A DNA stretch of 64,000 nucleotides. Source: Coturnix japonica. Taxonomy: Eukaryota; Chordata; Aves; Galliformes; Phasianidae. Positions 12,561 through 25,616 of the stretch are shown here, one piece after another; positions within the stretch are counted from its first letter, which is position 1, and each line of letters opens with the position of its first letter. The notes under the pieces were generated by a model. That model was given only the letters and a program-made list of their open reading frames with translations. It was not told where the DNA came from and did no database searches. The position numbers and the translations under genes are program-made. The stretch is from positions 4,645,141 through 4,709,140 of the forward strand of contig NC_029541.1 of the NCBI RefSeq assembly GCF_001577835.2, given 5' to 3'.

Positions 12561-12954
12561 ACGCTCCCCAGATAAATCAGGGTGGGTTTTTTTTCCAGCT
12601 CTCTGAACCCACCCCCCCCCCCCCCCCCCTCCTCTTTCTCTCACTTTTCCCCTTTTCCCTTTAATGAAGTTTCCAGGATCAGCCCCTGTGATTTTCCACC
12701 CTGGGAAGTCTATTTTCAGGCAGGATTTCTTTCTATTTTCCTTTCCCTGTGTGTGTGTTTAACCCAACAGCAGTGTGAGCAGAGGGGCAGCACTTTGCAC
12801 CAACAGGGCACCCCCACCCCCACCACACCCCCACCTTTCCAAGGCTCCAATTAACCATCCAGATGCCAATCGGACGCCCAGCACCCCAAAACCCAACAGC
12901 ACTAACAGAGCGACCACAGAACAAACAGCCCTCACCACCATCTCCACTATGTTG

Positions 12955-14499
12955 TAAATAAATATACTTTAATGATTCTTCTTCCATTCCAGTTCATTCT
13001 TTTTTATACATTTCTTTATAAAACAGTAGTAAAATTTCTTTTTTTTTTCCATTTTTTTTAAATCAGAGCACAGTGCATTAAAAAATAAAACAAAAAACAA
13101 AAACAAAACCTCCAAAAAGATTTAGAAAATAACAATAATCCACAGCTGCTTGCTCACACACTGGGAGATGCACCCCCGCAGCAGGAGGGTCCAGTGCAGC
13201 CGTCCTGGAGGACCATTGTCCCATCCTAAAGGATCAATGTCCCATCCTAAAGGATCAATGTCCCATCCTAAAGGACCACTGGCTTTGCAGGCACTAATGG
13301 CAGTGATGCCCAAAGGCCTCTGGTGAACACACGGGGTGAAACAGACCCAACTCCACTGGCTCCTGCCAGCCCTGATGCCCCCTCCCCTCTGCCCCTTCTC
13401 TCCCCCCACCCTCCACACTTCCCCGCACCCTCCACACCACACAGGCATCTCTCCTGCATTCCTCGGGGGCTGCCTCACGTATCCCTTCCCCACCTCAACC
13501 CACTGACCCCCATCCCCACACAGGCTCTTGCTACCAACCTACCTCAGCCCCACAGTGCTGCGCTATGATGGGGCACTGCAGAGTTCCATGCAGCCTTCCC
13601 TGATGTCCCCCTTTTGGGCTTTACAAATCAGTGCAGTATTTTCACTCTGAGCTGTTCCCCCTCACACCCCCAGTTCCCCCCCCTGCTGCCAGGGAAGCAA
13701 TGACCCCACAGCCCCACGGGTGAGGCTGGGAGCACATTGCCAACAGTGGGACAAGCAGCAACACTCAGGTTTAGCAGTGGGCAGAGACCACCCCCGGCAC
13801 TGCTGCTGTGCTGATGCAGGGCGGGATGTCAGCTCAAAGAACTGGCATCAAAACCACGTGCTGCTCCCCAGCTGAGAGCACAGAGCGGTGTTCCAGGGCA
13901 GAGGCACTTCTGTGGGGTGGAGGCTGATGGACATGGAGCTGCTGCACCTCCAGGACAACAAAGCGACACAATTCAATAGGACAACCCCTCCCAAGTCCTG
14001 GGAATTTGCACTGGAGCATCGCTTCCCCCCAGTGAGGCACTGTCAGGAGGAGCCCAAGCAGGGAGGTGACACTGACAAACCCATCAGTGGCACTGCAGGG
14101 GAAGACTGGGAGGGGGCAGCGAGGCAGAGAGCTGTGAGCATCACACCGGGACGTGGAGCTCCGTGCTTCAAGCCCTGCACAGGGAGCACAGCGGGGACGC
14201 GCTGGGAGGTGAAGCAGCCGAGATCATGCTGCCTGGCTGGGAAAGCTGCAGCCAGGCCAACGCCACGGCAAGCCAAGAAGGTCGGCTCCGACTCTGGGCA
14301 ACAAAAAAGCTTGCAAAAGACACGGTGGTACCTGGTGAGCCTTGAAGCGAGACCTCCGTTGCATAGAGAAAATGTACTCCTATGTAGATTCAAGTGCTCA
14401 GCAGGACGGGCTCCTCCCCCGGGAAGAAGGGTGCCCTGTGACTTCACTAACCAAACTGGAAGGCCCAGTCCTCGCCCCCAGCGCAGGCGCAGCTCCTGG
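12955..14499 (-). other. TFEB: TFEB 3' UTR (inferred)
   Basis: Minus-strand sequence following the TFEB stop at 14500. A minus-strand ATTAAA (12968-12973) and T-rich sequence at 13020-13110 could define the transcript end near 12950. Length of about 1.5 kb is plausible for a 3' UTR, but no transcript evidence is available. It contains a 21-bp tandem repeat at 13211-13279. Confidence 0.4.
13211..13279. repeat. 21-bp tandem repeat, about 3.3 units
   Basis: The unit TCCTAAAGGATCAATGTCCCA repeats three times almost perfectly, inside the inferred TFEB 3' UTR. Confidence 0.85.
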
Positions 14500-17471
14500 T
14501 CACAGCATGTCTGTGTCCTCCATGCTGAAGCTGCTCCGGCGACTGCTGGCCTTGGAGGCCTCGGGGGACACGGCTGAGAACAGGGGGTCGGAGGCCAGGG
14601 GCAGCATGGTGTCCTGCAGCAGCATCAAGTCCAGCTCCTTCTTGGATAGGGAAGGGAAGGAAGCACTGTGGCCGGGCTCCAGGCTGTCTGGGAAGCCCTG
14701 GGAGCCGTCATCAAAGCTCAGGCTGTGGGTAAAGTCCAGCTGGTGGTAGGGGGACTGCGGCTGTGGAGGCAGCACCGGCTGTGACTCAGGGTCCGGGGTG
14801 GGCAGCAGCGGCTCCAGCATCCCCTCATCTGCACCAGCCTCTTGCTTGACCACCTGCTGAGCCAGCTCGGCCACGTTGACACCTGAGGGCGAGGAGGTGG
14901 GCAGCCCATGCACACGCGCCTGCATCTCCAGCTCCTGCAACAAAGGACTTTGGTGGGACACGGCACGTGGGGACAGAGCAGATGGGGACGTGGTGCTTAG
15001 GGACACAGCGTGCAGGAACACGGCAGGTGGGCTGAAAGAGGCTGGAGAAAGGCAGGAAGGAAGAACAGAAGGAAACTCACCTGGATGCGGAGCAGTAGCT
15101 GCTTGTTTGTCATCTCCAGCCGCCGAGAGTGGTTCTCCAGGTCTCGTGACCTCTGCAGATCCTTCTGCATCCTCTTGATGTAATCCACAGAAGCTTTCAG
15201 GATCGTCCCTTTGTTCCAGCGCACGTCCCTGTAGTGCAGGATGGAAAAAGAACTTGGCACCTGCAACTGCTTGCTTCCCAAAACAGCACCTCCTGCTACA
15301 GGGCGAGGAGCCCACAGTGCCCACTGCTATCCCCACAGAAACCAGGGATACATACAGGTCATTGGCCTTGGGGATCAGCATCCCCAACTCCTTGATGCGA
15401 TCGTTGATGTTAAACCTTCGCCGCCTCTCAACTGTGGGGTGAGAAGAGAGGAAATCAGTCAGGAGGGGGGAGCACCTCGATGCCCTACAGACTGGCTCCC
15501 ACCCCAGTCCAGTGCCCATCCAACCTTCCCCCCATGTTAATAGGAACAACAGGGTGCCCCCTGCATTACGAGTGCAGGCTATGGAGGTATCTCCCTTAGG
15601 ATGAGATGGGATGGGAAGCAGACCCAGCTTGGAGAGAGGAGGAAGAAGGAAGAAGAGTGTTGAGCTCAGAGGGGAACAGCATGAATCCACAGGCAGCCAG
15701 CACCCAACTCACTCAGGTTGTGATTGTCTTTCTTCTGGCGCTCCTTTGCCAGGGCTCGGCTCTCAGCATCTGAAATGGAGGCCCACAGTGTCACCCGGAG
15801 GGGATGAGGCTGCACCTTGCCCCATCAGCATCCCCCAGAGCCACCCCCTGCACCCGCATGGACAGAGTAGCCCTGGCCAGCCCCAGTCCTTGCTGCCACT
15901 GCAGCTCCCCACCATACTCTGGAGCCTCAGACTAAACCTGGTGCTAATGACACACCTGGGCATGGGAACAAACCCAGGTCTGGGGACACAGCAGGGGATG
16001 AGGACATACCCAGGTCTGGGGACATACCTGTCAGCTCTCTCTTCTGGGTGAGCTCGGCAGGGCAGGAGCTGCTGGTGACACCAACAAGAGAGGCGGTCAC
16101 CTGGGGGTCCCCACTATAGACATTCATGTGACTGCTGGACATCGGCAGCTGAAAACCAAAGGGACAGGTGGGTTCAAGCCCAGCTCCTCGGCCTCTGGGA
16201 TGCAAGTGTGCAGACAAAGCAGCTCTAATTGCCTTCCTGGGCCCTTAAAATAGTTATAATCAGAGCAGCAAAGAAAACAGGACTTCAAAGGGCGCAGCTG
16301 GTGCCCTCCCACAGCCAGCATCCCAAATGGGACAGATGAATCACAGCTGAGGAGGGCCCAGCAGGACGAGCCCCACATCACAGCACCACTGCCAGATAGA
16401 CCTGACCAGGACTGAGACACAGCGGGTTGCAGAGCCCTCCTGACTCCAGACCACCCCCCAGTGCTCCCCTCCTGCCTCTCTAGTATTTTATAAGGGCTGC
16501 AAACTATCATTAAAGAGGAGCAGAAGCTGAAGAACTGGCTCTGGAAGATGCAGGAGGATGAAATCCCGGCTCCCCCTCCCTGCCCCTGTGGGGGGGCCAT
16601 TCCACTGCTCCCACCTCTCCCCTGGGGATGAGCCAGCCCTGATGCCCACTGGCACGATGGCACATGGGGCAGCAGTGCCAAGGGATGTGGGCTGCTCTGT
16701 GGGTGTGATTTCCTGCTGGGATGAGGGCAGCCATGAGCTCCAGCGCTGCCGCAGGGTCAGGGCAGGAGGACAGATCACCTCTGTGCCCTGGACTCACCGT
16801 GTTGGGCATGTGGACCTCGGGGTTCATATAGCCCAGAACATCATCCAGGCGCATGATGTCATCGATGACCTCATCAAACTGAAAGGAAAAGGCACCAGGT
16901 TGTCAGTGGGCTCCTCTGGGGCAGCTGTACCCCCGGCAGCCCCTCCTCACCTCCCGCTCAGGGTTGGAGCCGATGTTGAGCATGGCCATGGGGCTGTTGG
17001 GCGCACTATTGCCCGCAGAGGAGGACATGACATGGCCAGGCCGGACACTGGGGGACGCAGCCGGGGGCGGCTTTGGCGAATGGCTGGCAGGGCTGACGTG
17101 GGCAGCAAACTTGTTCCCATAGGTCTCGGAGAGATAGGCCTGAACCTTCTTATCCCGCGACTTCTGCAGGTGGTAGGAGGTGGGGTTCTCCAGGTAGGAC
17201 TGCACCTGCGTGGGAACAACCCGTCAGCACCCCACACCACTAGAGGGTCCCCGCATCCATCCCCCCGGTGCTGTACCTTGAGGACCTCTCCAGGCACGGG
17301 CGGTGGGGACTGGTAGTGGATGGGGGTGTTGATGGCGGGGGTGGAGGCCACTGGCATGCGCTGCTGCTGCATGTAGTTCATCATCAGCTGCTGCTGCGCG
17401 CGCTCCCGCTCGGCCTCCTGCTGTGCCTGCTGCTTCATCAGCTCCATCCGCAGCCCGATGCGGGACGCCAT
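14500..17471 (-). CDS. TFEB: TFEB, MiT/TFE bHLH-leucine zipper transcription factor
   Basis: Master regulator of lysosome and autophagy genes, binding CLEAR/E-box DNA as a dimer. Eight coding exons on the minus strand: 17277-17471, 16951-17205, 16798-16878, 16028-16148, 15713-15769, 15356-15431, 15081-15228, 14500-14934; phases join into about 455 residues (human 476). The start [14 protein letters not shown] matches the Rag-binding N terminus of human TFEB. Then come a short Gln-rich segment (human has a longer poly-Gln), the NSPMAML site (human S142), the [15 protein letters not shown] 14-3-3 region (human S211), the basic region [11 protein letters not shown], helix-loop-helix, leucine zipper and a serine-rich end [15 protein letters not shown]. 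Introns have GT-AG ends. Position 10 is Glu where human has Gln. Upstream non-coding exon ends near 17515; the promoter is probably in the 24-25.6 kb CpG island. Identification is secure; UTRs are inferred. Confidence 0.96.
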
Positions 17472-17515
17472 GGTGCAGCGGGGCGGGGGGACACAGGCCA
17501 AGCACGAAAATGACC

Positions 17516-20500
17516 CTGTAAGGGGGGAGAGGAGAACGCTGTGCATCAGGAACAGTGGCAGGGAAACTGAGGCAAAGGGAGGGAGCAGATGTGCCCCATG
17601 TGCTCGGCGTGAGCTGCAGGAGCAGTCCTGCATCCGACTTCACTACGCTGCACAACAGCCCCCAGTCTGCATGCTGCCATCTGAGCAATGATGAGTCAGA
17701 TGGCCCTAATGACAGACAGCTCTGCCTGCAGCTTCCCAGCACAGCGAGGGAGGAGGGGACAGGGCACGTGGGGACAGCCCGGAGGAGATGGAGCACGGTG
17801 GGTCTCTGCGCTCAGGAAGCTCAGATGGGAACCTGCAGGAGCTTGTTCTGAGCCACCAACTCTGAAACACAGCACAAGAGCAACAAGGCAGGCACTGGGA
17901 GCAGCCCAAATCAGGAACAAGAAAGTGAAGGAAGGCTGAGCAGAGAAGGCAGCGCGGTGCCAGGCACTGCAGCCAGCGGCACGGGAGAACAACACGGCTT
18001 TGTGTGGGGACGGCACGCGAGCTGGGTGCGGGGAGACACAGCACAGCCCTTGTTCCCCTGCACAAAGGGGATGGCGGCCCAGGAAGGGCAGGGGATGGGG
18101 CTGCTGGGATGAGGGGCAGCCATGGGGTGGGGGGAGACCTGTGGGATGCCCTGTCTGGGGTGTGAAGCGCTGCGAGCCATGGTGCCAGGTTGCCACATGT
18201 GACTGATGGGGGCACGGAGCTGCTGTGTAGGATTGGGGCTGTGCAGAGTCCCCATCCCCTCTCGCAGCACACACAGCACAGCCAGGCACCCAGGCTCTGG
18301 TTTACAGCCAGTCAGATCTGGAGGGCTCTGCTGTTTAAATACAATGAGTAATTGCAGACAAAGGGGGCACGGAGGGGACAACACCAGGGCTTCAGAGAGG
18401 CATCTGATACGTAGTGCCACACAATATCCTAAGGGGGAAATTAAATCAAGCCAGCATGGACAGAAATACGATTACATGGATCAAGAGCCAGCTATTGAAC
18501 GGCAAGAGGAAGGTAATTAATTAGACATGGTGGCCCATCTGAAGGGGGATGGGAGAAGAGGAGCCTGGGACAGGCATCAGATGGAGCTTTGGAGCAGGAG
18601 GACGTGGGATGAGCAGCAGTCCCATAGAACTGGTGGGAGCCAGAGGGGCCACAGGACGGCCTGCAGTAAGCAGCACGAGGCAGAGGGGATACAGCACAGC
18701 TCATGCACACAAGGGACACCACAGCATCACTCATCCCACAGCACTGCTCAACCCAGGGCACCACCCCCCAACCTGCCAGGCTGCAGGACACCCCCCAGCT
18801 GCCCCTTTGTAAGCACTGGGGGCAGTGGGAGCAAAAAGTGCTCCCTGTCCTCCTGTGAAAGCCCCGCATTTGTAGACAAGGGATGGGGCAGGTGGTCACA
18901 GTGGGGCTCTGTGCTAAGGAGAGGGGTGGGAAATTAGGTCAGACTTAAAATAACCCATTGGGTTCTGCTTGGCTTCACCCCCCCAGGAGCAGCCGGCAGC
19001 TTCTGCTTTCACTCTGAATCAGCCCCAGTGGGAACACAGAGCAGGAGGGAGACGGCAGGGTGGGATGGGGACCAGGGCAGCACTGCGGGGCTGGCACTGC
19101 CCAGCACCCACCCCAGGGGCACCTCCCACACTGGGGCTGCATCCCTCAGTTGGACCATGTCTGGGATTCCTGCTATTCCAGGGAAGGCGAAAGGTTTTGG
19201 CATCCAGGAAGGAGCGTGCCTGCTGCTCCGGCACTGCGGCGCTGTTCCCACTGTCCCGGCCCAGTCCTGCATGAAGGATCTATCCCCATGCACAGCCCCA
19301 CTGATTATAACTGCTCTGATTATAACATCCAGCCAGGGATGGAGAGGGGCGGTGTGGGCACAAGGAGCAGCAGGGATGGAGAGATGAAATACAGGGAGGG
19401 CCGGGGGGAACATGCTGCCCTGTGAGGTGCACCGTGGAGATGCTCCATGGGAGACATAAAACCTGGGCAGCAAACCCTGCAGAGCCACCCCAGGAGTGAA
19501 GCAGAGCCTCACACTGCCACAGCACAACGCCCCAATGCATGGGAAGCTTTCAGTGCTCAAAAACCACACGTGTGGGTGAGGGCGGATTTGGGGGCAGCTC
19601 AGCTCAGCTCCCGGCCCCAAAAGCAGCAGGGCAGAGCAGGGGGATTTCTGTCCCTTCCGAGCAGCTCCAGCGTGCTGCAGCAGCGCGGTTATTTCTGGCC
19701 CTTCCTTGCTCCTGCGGGGTGTTATTTCAGCAGCCTGCCCCTCCCTCACCCCAGCAGCACTCAGGAATCGCTGCAGCCAGAGCTGCCCCGGTGACACCGA
19801 CCCTGTGGCACAGTGTGCGGCCCCAGTGCTGCCCTTTGGCCCCTCACAGGCTGGAGCTGGTGCAGACAGCAGCTGATAGAGGAGCCGGCATCGGCTGCTC
19901 AGCAACTGCTGTGCGCTCAGCCGTGCTGCCCCTGAGCTGCTCCAACACAGCAGGGGACACACACAGCCAGGAGCTCCCAGTGCCAACCTGCTGCATGTCC
20001 CCTCATCGCCCCGTCCCCATCTCCAGCTCAGGTGTGCCTGGGTGGCAAAGTGAAGCAGCTCAAGAAATGGGGATTAAATAGAAAATGTGCCATAGGGCAG
20101 CTTGCAGATGCAGCCTTTGGCAGGATCACGCTGCCCTCTGCAGCAAAGCAGCACCCACGCTGCCAGCAGTGCATGCAGCCAGCAGAGCATGCAGCCAGCA
20201 GTGCATGCAGCCAGCAGTGCATGCAGCAAGCACAGAATCTCATCCTCTGCTCGCAGCAGAAAAGCAGAGGGAGCAATGCTGCACAGCTGCATCCCTGCCT
20301 CAGCGCAGAGCCCAGCATGCAGGCAGCCCTGGACTCAGGCAGTCAGGGGGTGAACAGCCCCCCAGCCCCACGCTGCTGCACTGACAAGCACGTGGGCTGA
20401 GAACGGAAATGGAGAAGGAAGAAGTGAAAGCAGCTCTGCTTTGTGCTGCGGTGCCCAACGAGCCTTCCTTCCTGGTTCTGATTTTTCAGACGTGGGGGGC

Positions 20501-22700
20501 AGCAGGCGAGGAGCCCCCTACAGCCCCCAGCCCAGCCCTATGGCGGCACTGCGGGTGATGTGGGGGGCACAGCTCTGCTCAGCCCCCTCTGGGATGCAAA
20601 CCAGCAGCACCCGGCTCTCCCTGCTCCCACCCCACAGCTTTGCTCCAGCCTTGTTGCAGGTGCAGGGAGGCACTGATGGCACCCACGCAGCTGCCAGAGC
20701 CAGGCGGGAAGCGGACACGCATTACCTGGGTAGGGGGTGATGGGGGGCTTAGGGGGTCTCCGGGCACCAGGGCCTGCTGCTCACAGCCGCTCCGCGCTCC
20801 TCCCTGCCCTGCCCGGCTCCGTGGTTCCTCATTTTTCGGAGCCTGCTTTTAATGTGACAGCAGCGCGGGTGGAGGAAGTTGCAAAAAAAGGCCTCGGAGC
20901 CAGTGTCTGCGCTGAGTGCTGCGCTGCAGTCAGCAATCCCACCAGGGCAGAGGGACAAAAATAGATGCAGCCACCGCCGCCAGCTGCTGGCTCTGCCCCA
21001 CGCAGCCCCTCAGTGACATCCCCTCCTGCGGGCACTAACTGCCGCTGCCCCTTTAAGGGATGGGCACTGGGGGTCCCCCCGCCCACCCAACACTGCACCA
21101 GGACGGCCACGCTGCTGCCACCAGCAGTGACAAAGCTGGAGGTGGACAAGGACACACAGGTGACGCCCCACAGCCCCTTCTGCACAACCTCTTCTTTGTG
21201 CTGGTGGTACCCATAGGGCTGCATTCCACCATGCGACCAGCTGCAGCTGCAGCATCCCCACCAGCCCTATGGGATGCTGCTCACGCTCCTCCCTGCAGCC
21301 CCACGGTCAAACCCCCAAGGAGACACATTGATGCAGGGCAGGTGAGCTGCCACTGTGCCACCCCCGTGCCACGCTGCCAGCAATGCAGGCTGGCACCTGG
21401 CTGCTGCCATACAGCTGGGACTGGCCCGCTGCCTCCCTTCAGTGCTGCTGTTGGGTCGGGTGACACCTGGTGGGAGGAAGGTCAGGGCCCTTCGTCTTCA
21501 TCAGCACATGGAGGAGCACAGCTCTGCTCCGTGCACTGTGTGTCCCGGGATGGGGTCTGGAGGTGGCACTGTCCATCCTCAGAGACACCCAGTGCTCAAA
21601 CCACACTCAGCCCTTTTACACCGATACAGCACCAACACCAACACAGCTCCACTTGGGGCTGAACCAAAGGTCCCCAGGTCCCATCCAGACATCGAGGCTG
21701 AGGATGGGAGGTGGGAGCAGCGCCCTCAGAGAGGGGGCGGCAGGTGGACGGCAGAGCCCTGTGCCCAGCACGCAGCCCTGAAAGGGAGAAGGCAAAGGGG
21801 GGAACTTGGCACATCGACCCGGAGTCAGTTGACAGCGCCAGCGAGCAACTGAGTCACCAGCACTGTTTTTAGCCCCGGCATCTCAGCAATGTGGACCACG
21901 GCGCTGTTAACAGGAGCGTGGGTCAGAGGCCAAATGTTTTCCCTTCCATGCGTTAAATGCTGCTCTTGGAAGCAGCCCAGATATTTAGTGCAGTAAAAAC
22001 ATTAACGGAGCTGTGGGTGACAGCGGCACCCCAGGAGCCCCCACCCAGCAGGGAGCTGTCAGGGACCGAAAAGCATCAGCATTGGAGTCAGGGCTGCACA
22101 TCCCTCATCACACACGGCTGAGGTGGCACCAAGGACACTCACAGAAGCTAAGTTCCCACCTGTATGTGCAGTTGACCTTTATGGGGTTAACAATACAGCC
22201 CTGCTCCTTCACCCCTAAAGGTGCGAGGCGGCACCAGGACAGTGGCTGGCACAGAGGGGCCATCCCTGCGGGCACTGCTGGCAACTCACAGCTGCCCCCA
22301 GAGCTGCCAGAGCTGCACAGTGCAGTGATTGAAACATCACTGTCCAACTGACCACTGCGGGAATTCACAGCCCGCCTGCACACAGCCCCAGCCGACACGT
22401 TCCTGCCCTCCCACCCCATCCGAGCGGGGAGGCAATTAAAAATAAAAGCACTAATGGGCAGAAGGACGTTCCTAAGGGTGAGGATGAGCCAACAGCAGCG
22501 CCCGGCACCACCCGGGCTGAGCGATCCATCCACAGCAGAGAGGGGAGAACAGAGTGACCTTGGGAGGCCCCGGGGTGGGGGGGGAGGACAAGGAGACACT
22601 GTGCTGCAAAAAGCCGAGCAGAGCCCGTCCTGGGGGGCAACACAACCACAGGGTGCTGCTGCCCCGGGGTTACTTGGTAAAGTGCAGCAATAAGCAATAA
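17516..22700 (-). other. TFEB: TFEB 5' intron region
   Basis: GC-rich sequence upstream of the first TFEB coding exon. No further coding exon is recognised. A long minus-strand open frame (19009-19986) has no domain and is judged spurious. A short tandem repeat lies at 20160-20230. Assignment as TFEB intron follows from position only. Confidence 0.5.
20160..20232. repeat. 16-bp tandem repeat GCAGCCAGCAGTGCAT, about 4 units
   Basis: Four near-identical units, which read as alternating Met/Gln/Pro/Ala in several frames. The unit holds the palindrome TGCATGCA at the junctions. Confidence 0.85.
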
Positions 22701-23254
22701 GGGAACCCGGCAGAGCAGCACCGTCCCCAGTTCCCCGCCTCGGGGCGCATGCAGAGCAGGTAGGACGCGCCGCCTCCCCAAACCCGGCATCGCAGCGCAG
22801 CCCCAAACCCACTGCGGTGCTGGGACGGGGTGACCGCACCTTCAGTGCCCCCCAGGCACTGCCAGCCCACCCCCAGCCCCCCCCAACCTCAGCTCCCATG
22901 GGGAACATTTATAAATACGCCACGTCCCGCCCGGAGCCGCGTCCCGGAGCCTCATGTAACCGTACCGGCCACCCCACGCTGCGGCCGCCCCGGCCCCAGA
23001 GCTGCAGCTGTTCTCCAGCCCCAGCAATAAACACAGCGGGGACAGGCTGTGCCGTGTCCTGCCCAGGGCCCGGGGCTCTCACCGCACCAGGGATGTGGGT
23101 CCCACCCCGAAGGTCACACGTCGAGCCGCGGTGCGAAGCAGCCCCGTCCTGCAGCGCTTTCCCAGCCCCGCACCGCGGTCACACCGGTTTGGGCAGCACG
23201 ATGATCCCGCCGGGAGCTTCGCCTGCAGCGGGAGCGGAGCTGCAGCAACGGCCT

Positions 23255-23296
23255 GGAGAGGGGAGCGGAGCTGGGAGCGGAGCTGGGAGCGGAGCA
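23255..23296. repeat. 12-bp tandem repeat (GGGAGCGGAGCT)
   Basis: About 3.5 units of a 12-bp GC-rich repeat within the CpG-rich block. Confidence 0.8.
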
Positions 23297-25262
23297 GCGC
23301 AGAGTGCGAGCTGCTGCCAGCACTGAGCCGACCCCACGCCGAGCCACAAGCAGGGCACACAGCCCGATGCTCCCCCCTCACCCCGTGCCGTGTCAAAGCC
23401 ACCATCCCCCGGGGCAGCCCATCCCCGTGCATCCGACATCAGGAACAGCACCTGATCCTGACATCCCCCCGCTCCCATCCTGCTCCCACCGCCCGGACAG
23501 GCATTATGGCCATTATGGCACCTGAAAGGCAGCGCAGCAGCTGCACAAACTGCACATGTTCTGCTCATGCAAGAAGTAAATCACTTTCATTAATGTCATG
23601 CACGCAGCACGGCAGGGAAAGAAGGGCGACGTCGGGGCCTTTCAGGTTTATCCAGTGAGAAAGTTGCATTGATTTAACTACAAGAGATCTCAGGCTGCAG
23701 GTGAGCAGGGGACACACCTCAGGCCCAGGTTGCACAGTGAAGGCTGCTGGGACCAGCAAGGGGATGCAGATGTGTCAGTGACAGCTGCTGCCAGGATGCC
23801 CTGTGGCAGCCCTGAAAGCAAACAGAGGGGGGGACAATGCAGCCACCATTGGTCAGCATCACAGCACCACGACCACAGGGCTCCCCAGGGGACAATGCCC
23901 ACGTGGGGACATCACTGCACACACAGAGACCCCCAGAGCCCTCCCCAGCCCCAGAGGTGCCCCGCTGTGATGTGGCACCGCCCTGCACACCTGAGCCCCC
24001 CACACACACACACTGAGAGCGTGGTGGAAACCTCAGCACAGCAGAGGAGCGAGGACACGAGCCGGCAGCTCCCGGCACAGAAAGGAAAGAACGCGCCGGC
24101 AGAGCAGCCATGCCCCAAACCGGCCGGATACGGGGTCACCCCGCCCCGACCCCACCCCGGGCAGTTTCCTCCTGATAAGGTTGGGAGGCGACGCAGCATC
24201 GCTCCGAAAACAGCGGGGTCAGCACGTGCTGCTCGGTGCCACGCGGTGCTCCGAGCCCCGCTGCACAGCGCACCCCCCGCAGGTGCCCCAGCGCTCTGTG
24301 CACAGTCCCACCCCACAGAGCTCAGCAAACCCCCCCCCCGATATCAGCACAGCTGTGTCATCCCCCTCTGGAGCCCAGCACGGTGTGTGTCCCCTCCCGG
24401 AGCTCAGCACACGATCCCACCCCGCATCGCTCAGCGTGTCCCACTCACAGAACTCAGCAGTTCCCCCCCCCCGGATCTCAGCGCTCCCAGTTCAGTTCAC
24501 GTTCACCTCCCCCCCCACCGCGCGGCCCCGCAGCGGAGCAGCCGTGCGTGCAGCCATGGATCCATGGATGGCAGGGGAGAGCGAAACGGAACAGAGGAGT
24601 AAGGGGGGGTGGGGGGGAGAGGGGGAAGCCCCCCACAGACCCGCCGTGCAAACAGCCCCGGGCCGCCAGGCGCAGCTCACAGCAGCCCCGCCCGTCCGGC
24701 CCCGCACGGCGTTATTATTTATTTATGTGCGCTCAGCGCCACGAGAACCGCCACATTTTCGCCTTTTTTCTTCTTGTTGTTTTTTAATTTCCTTCTAAGC
24801 CGAGGAAATTACCCCCCCCGCGAAATTACCCCCCCCCCCCCCTCCTGCCCCCCCAGCCCCCCCTTCACCTCCTGACTCAGCGGGCTGTCCGCAACCCTTC
24901 CCGCTCCGCAATTCACCCTCGAACACAGCGGAGGGGGCCGCAGTTTGCGTACCCCCCCCATAAAGCGCTGTGACCCGAGGGGGGCCGCCCTCTGCCCCCC
25001 CCCCCATTCCCCATCGACCCCCAAAACTCCGAGCGGTTCCGTGCGGGGGGACACCGAGAGCTGAGCATCCGCGCCTCAGTTTCCCTGTGTTTGTGCATTG
25101 GGGGTGGGGGGGTCACCGCCGTGCAAGAAACACAACCCCTCCCCCCACAGCACCCATTAAAAATAAAGCGACCGCGAGAGCCTTATTGAAACGGCGGCTG
25201 CTCCCCCGTTGTTATTTAACGAGGAAGACGGAGGTAGGGGGGTTGAAAAATAAACGTCAAAA

Positions 25263-25264
<2 letters not shown>

Positions 25265-25302
<38 letters not shown>

Positions 25303-25325
25303 ATATTCTATATTATATATATAGA
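25265..25325. repeat. (TA)n microsatellite
   Basis: About 17 consecutive TA/AT dinucleotides at 25266-25299 followed by a further interrupted TATA run to 25322. Striking because it sits in the middle of an otherwise extremely GC-rich promoter block. Confidence 0.95.
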
Positions 25326-25561
25326 AGCAAACGGAGACGAAACAAACCAGCCCAGGTTCGCCCCCGCGCTGGGGGAGCACAGCCCCCCCCGCACCCCAAC
25401 CCCGCAACTCACCCAACTCCCCGCTGTGCTGCGCGGGGCGGCTCCGCTCGGCTCGGCTCTGCTCTGCGCCGGCCCGGTCCCACTCCCGGCCGCGGCCTCC
25501 GCTGCTCCCGTGCCAAAGGAGGGCAGCACTGCCCGCCCGGCCCGGCCCGGCCCGCTCCGCA

Positions 25562-25616
25562 GCACGCCGGGAGCTGTAGTCCGGAACGGGGCCGGGCTCC
25601 TGCCGGGACTTGTAGT
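25562..25616 (-). promoter_or_regulatory. Paired ZNF143 (SBS-type) motifs
   Basis: On the minus strand ACTACAGCTCCCGGCGTGC (about 25564-25582) closely matches the ZNF143/Staf promoter motif ACTACAnnTCCCAGnrTGC. A second GACTACAAGTCCCGGCAGG copy lies about 35 bp away. These motifs are known from CpG-island promoters close to transcription starts, here pointing to a minus-strand start, plausibly a TFEB first exon. Confidence 0.55.

Noticed and set aside
1-12900. MDFI or FOXP4 coding exons expected from synteny
   Set aside because: No I-mfa cysteine-rich domain, forkhead domain or other familiar block could be read on either strand; they probably lie outside the window.
19009-19986. 325-codon open frame on the minus strand in the TFEB 5' region
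   Set aside because: Low-complexity Ser/Ala/Cys composition, no family resemblance and no exon structure. GC-rich background explains it.
20160-20232. CRISPR-like array
   Set aside because: Short 16-bp units are directly adjacent without spacers, in a vertebrate genome; it is a plain tandem repeat.
24181-24798. Pro/Ser-rich open frames of about 200 codons
   Set aside because: Stop-poor CpG-island sequence, open on both strands, with no domain.
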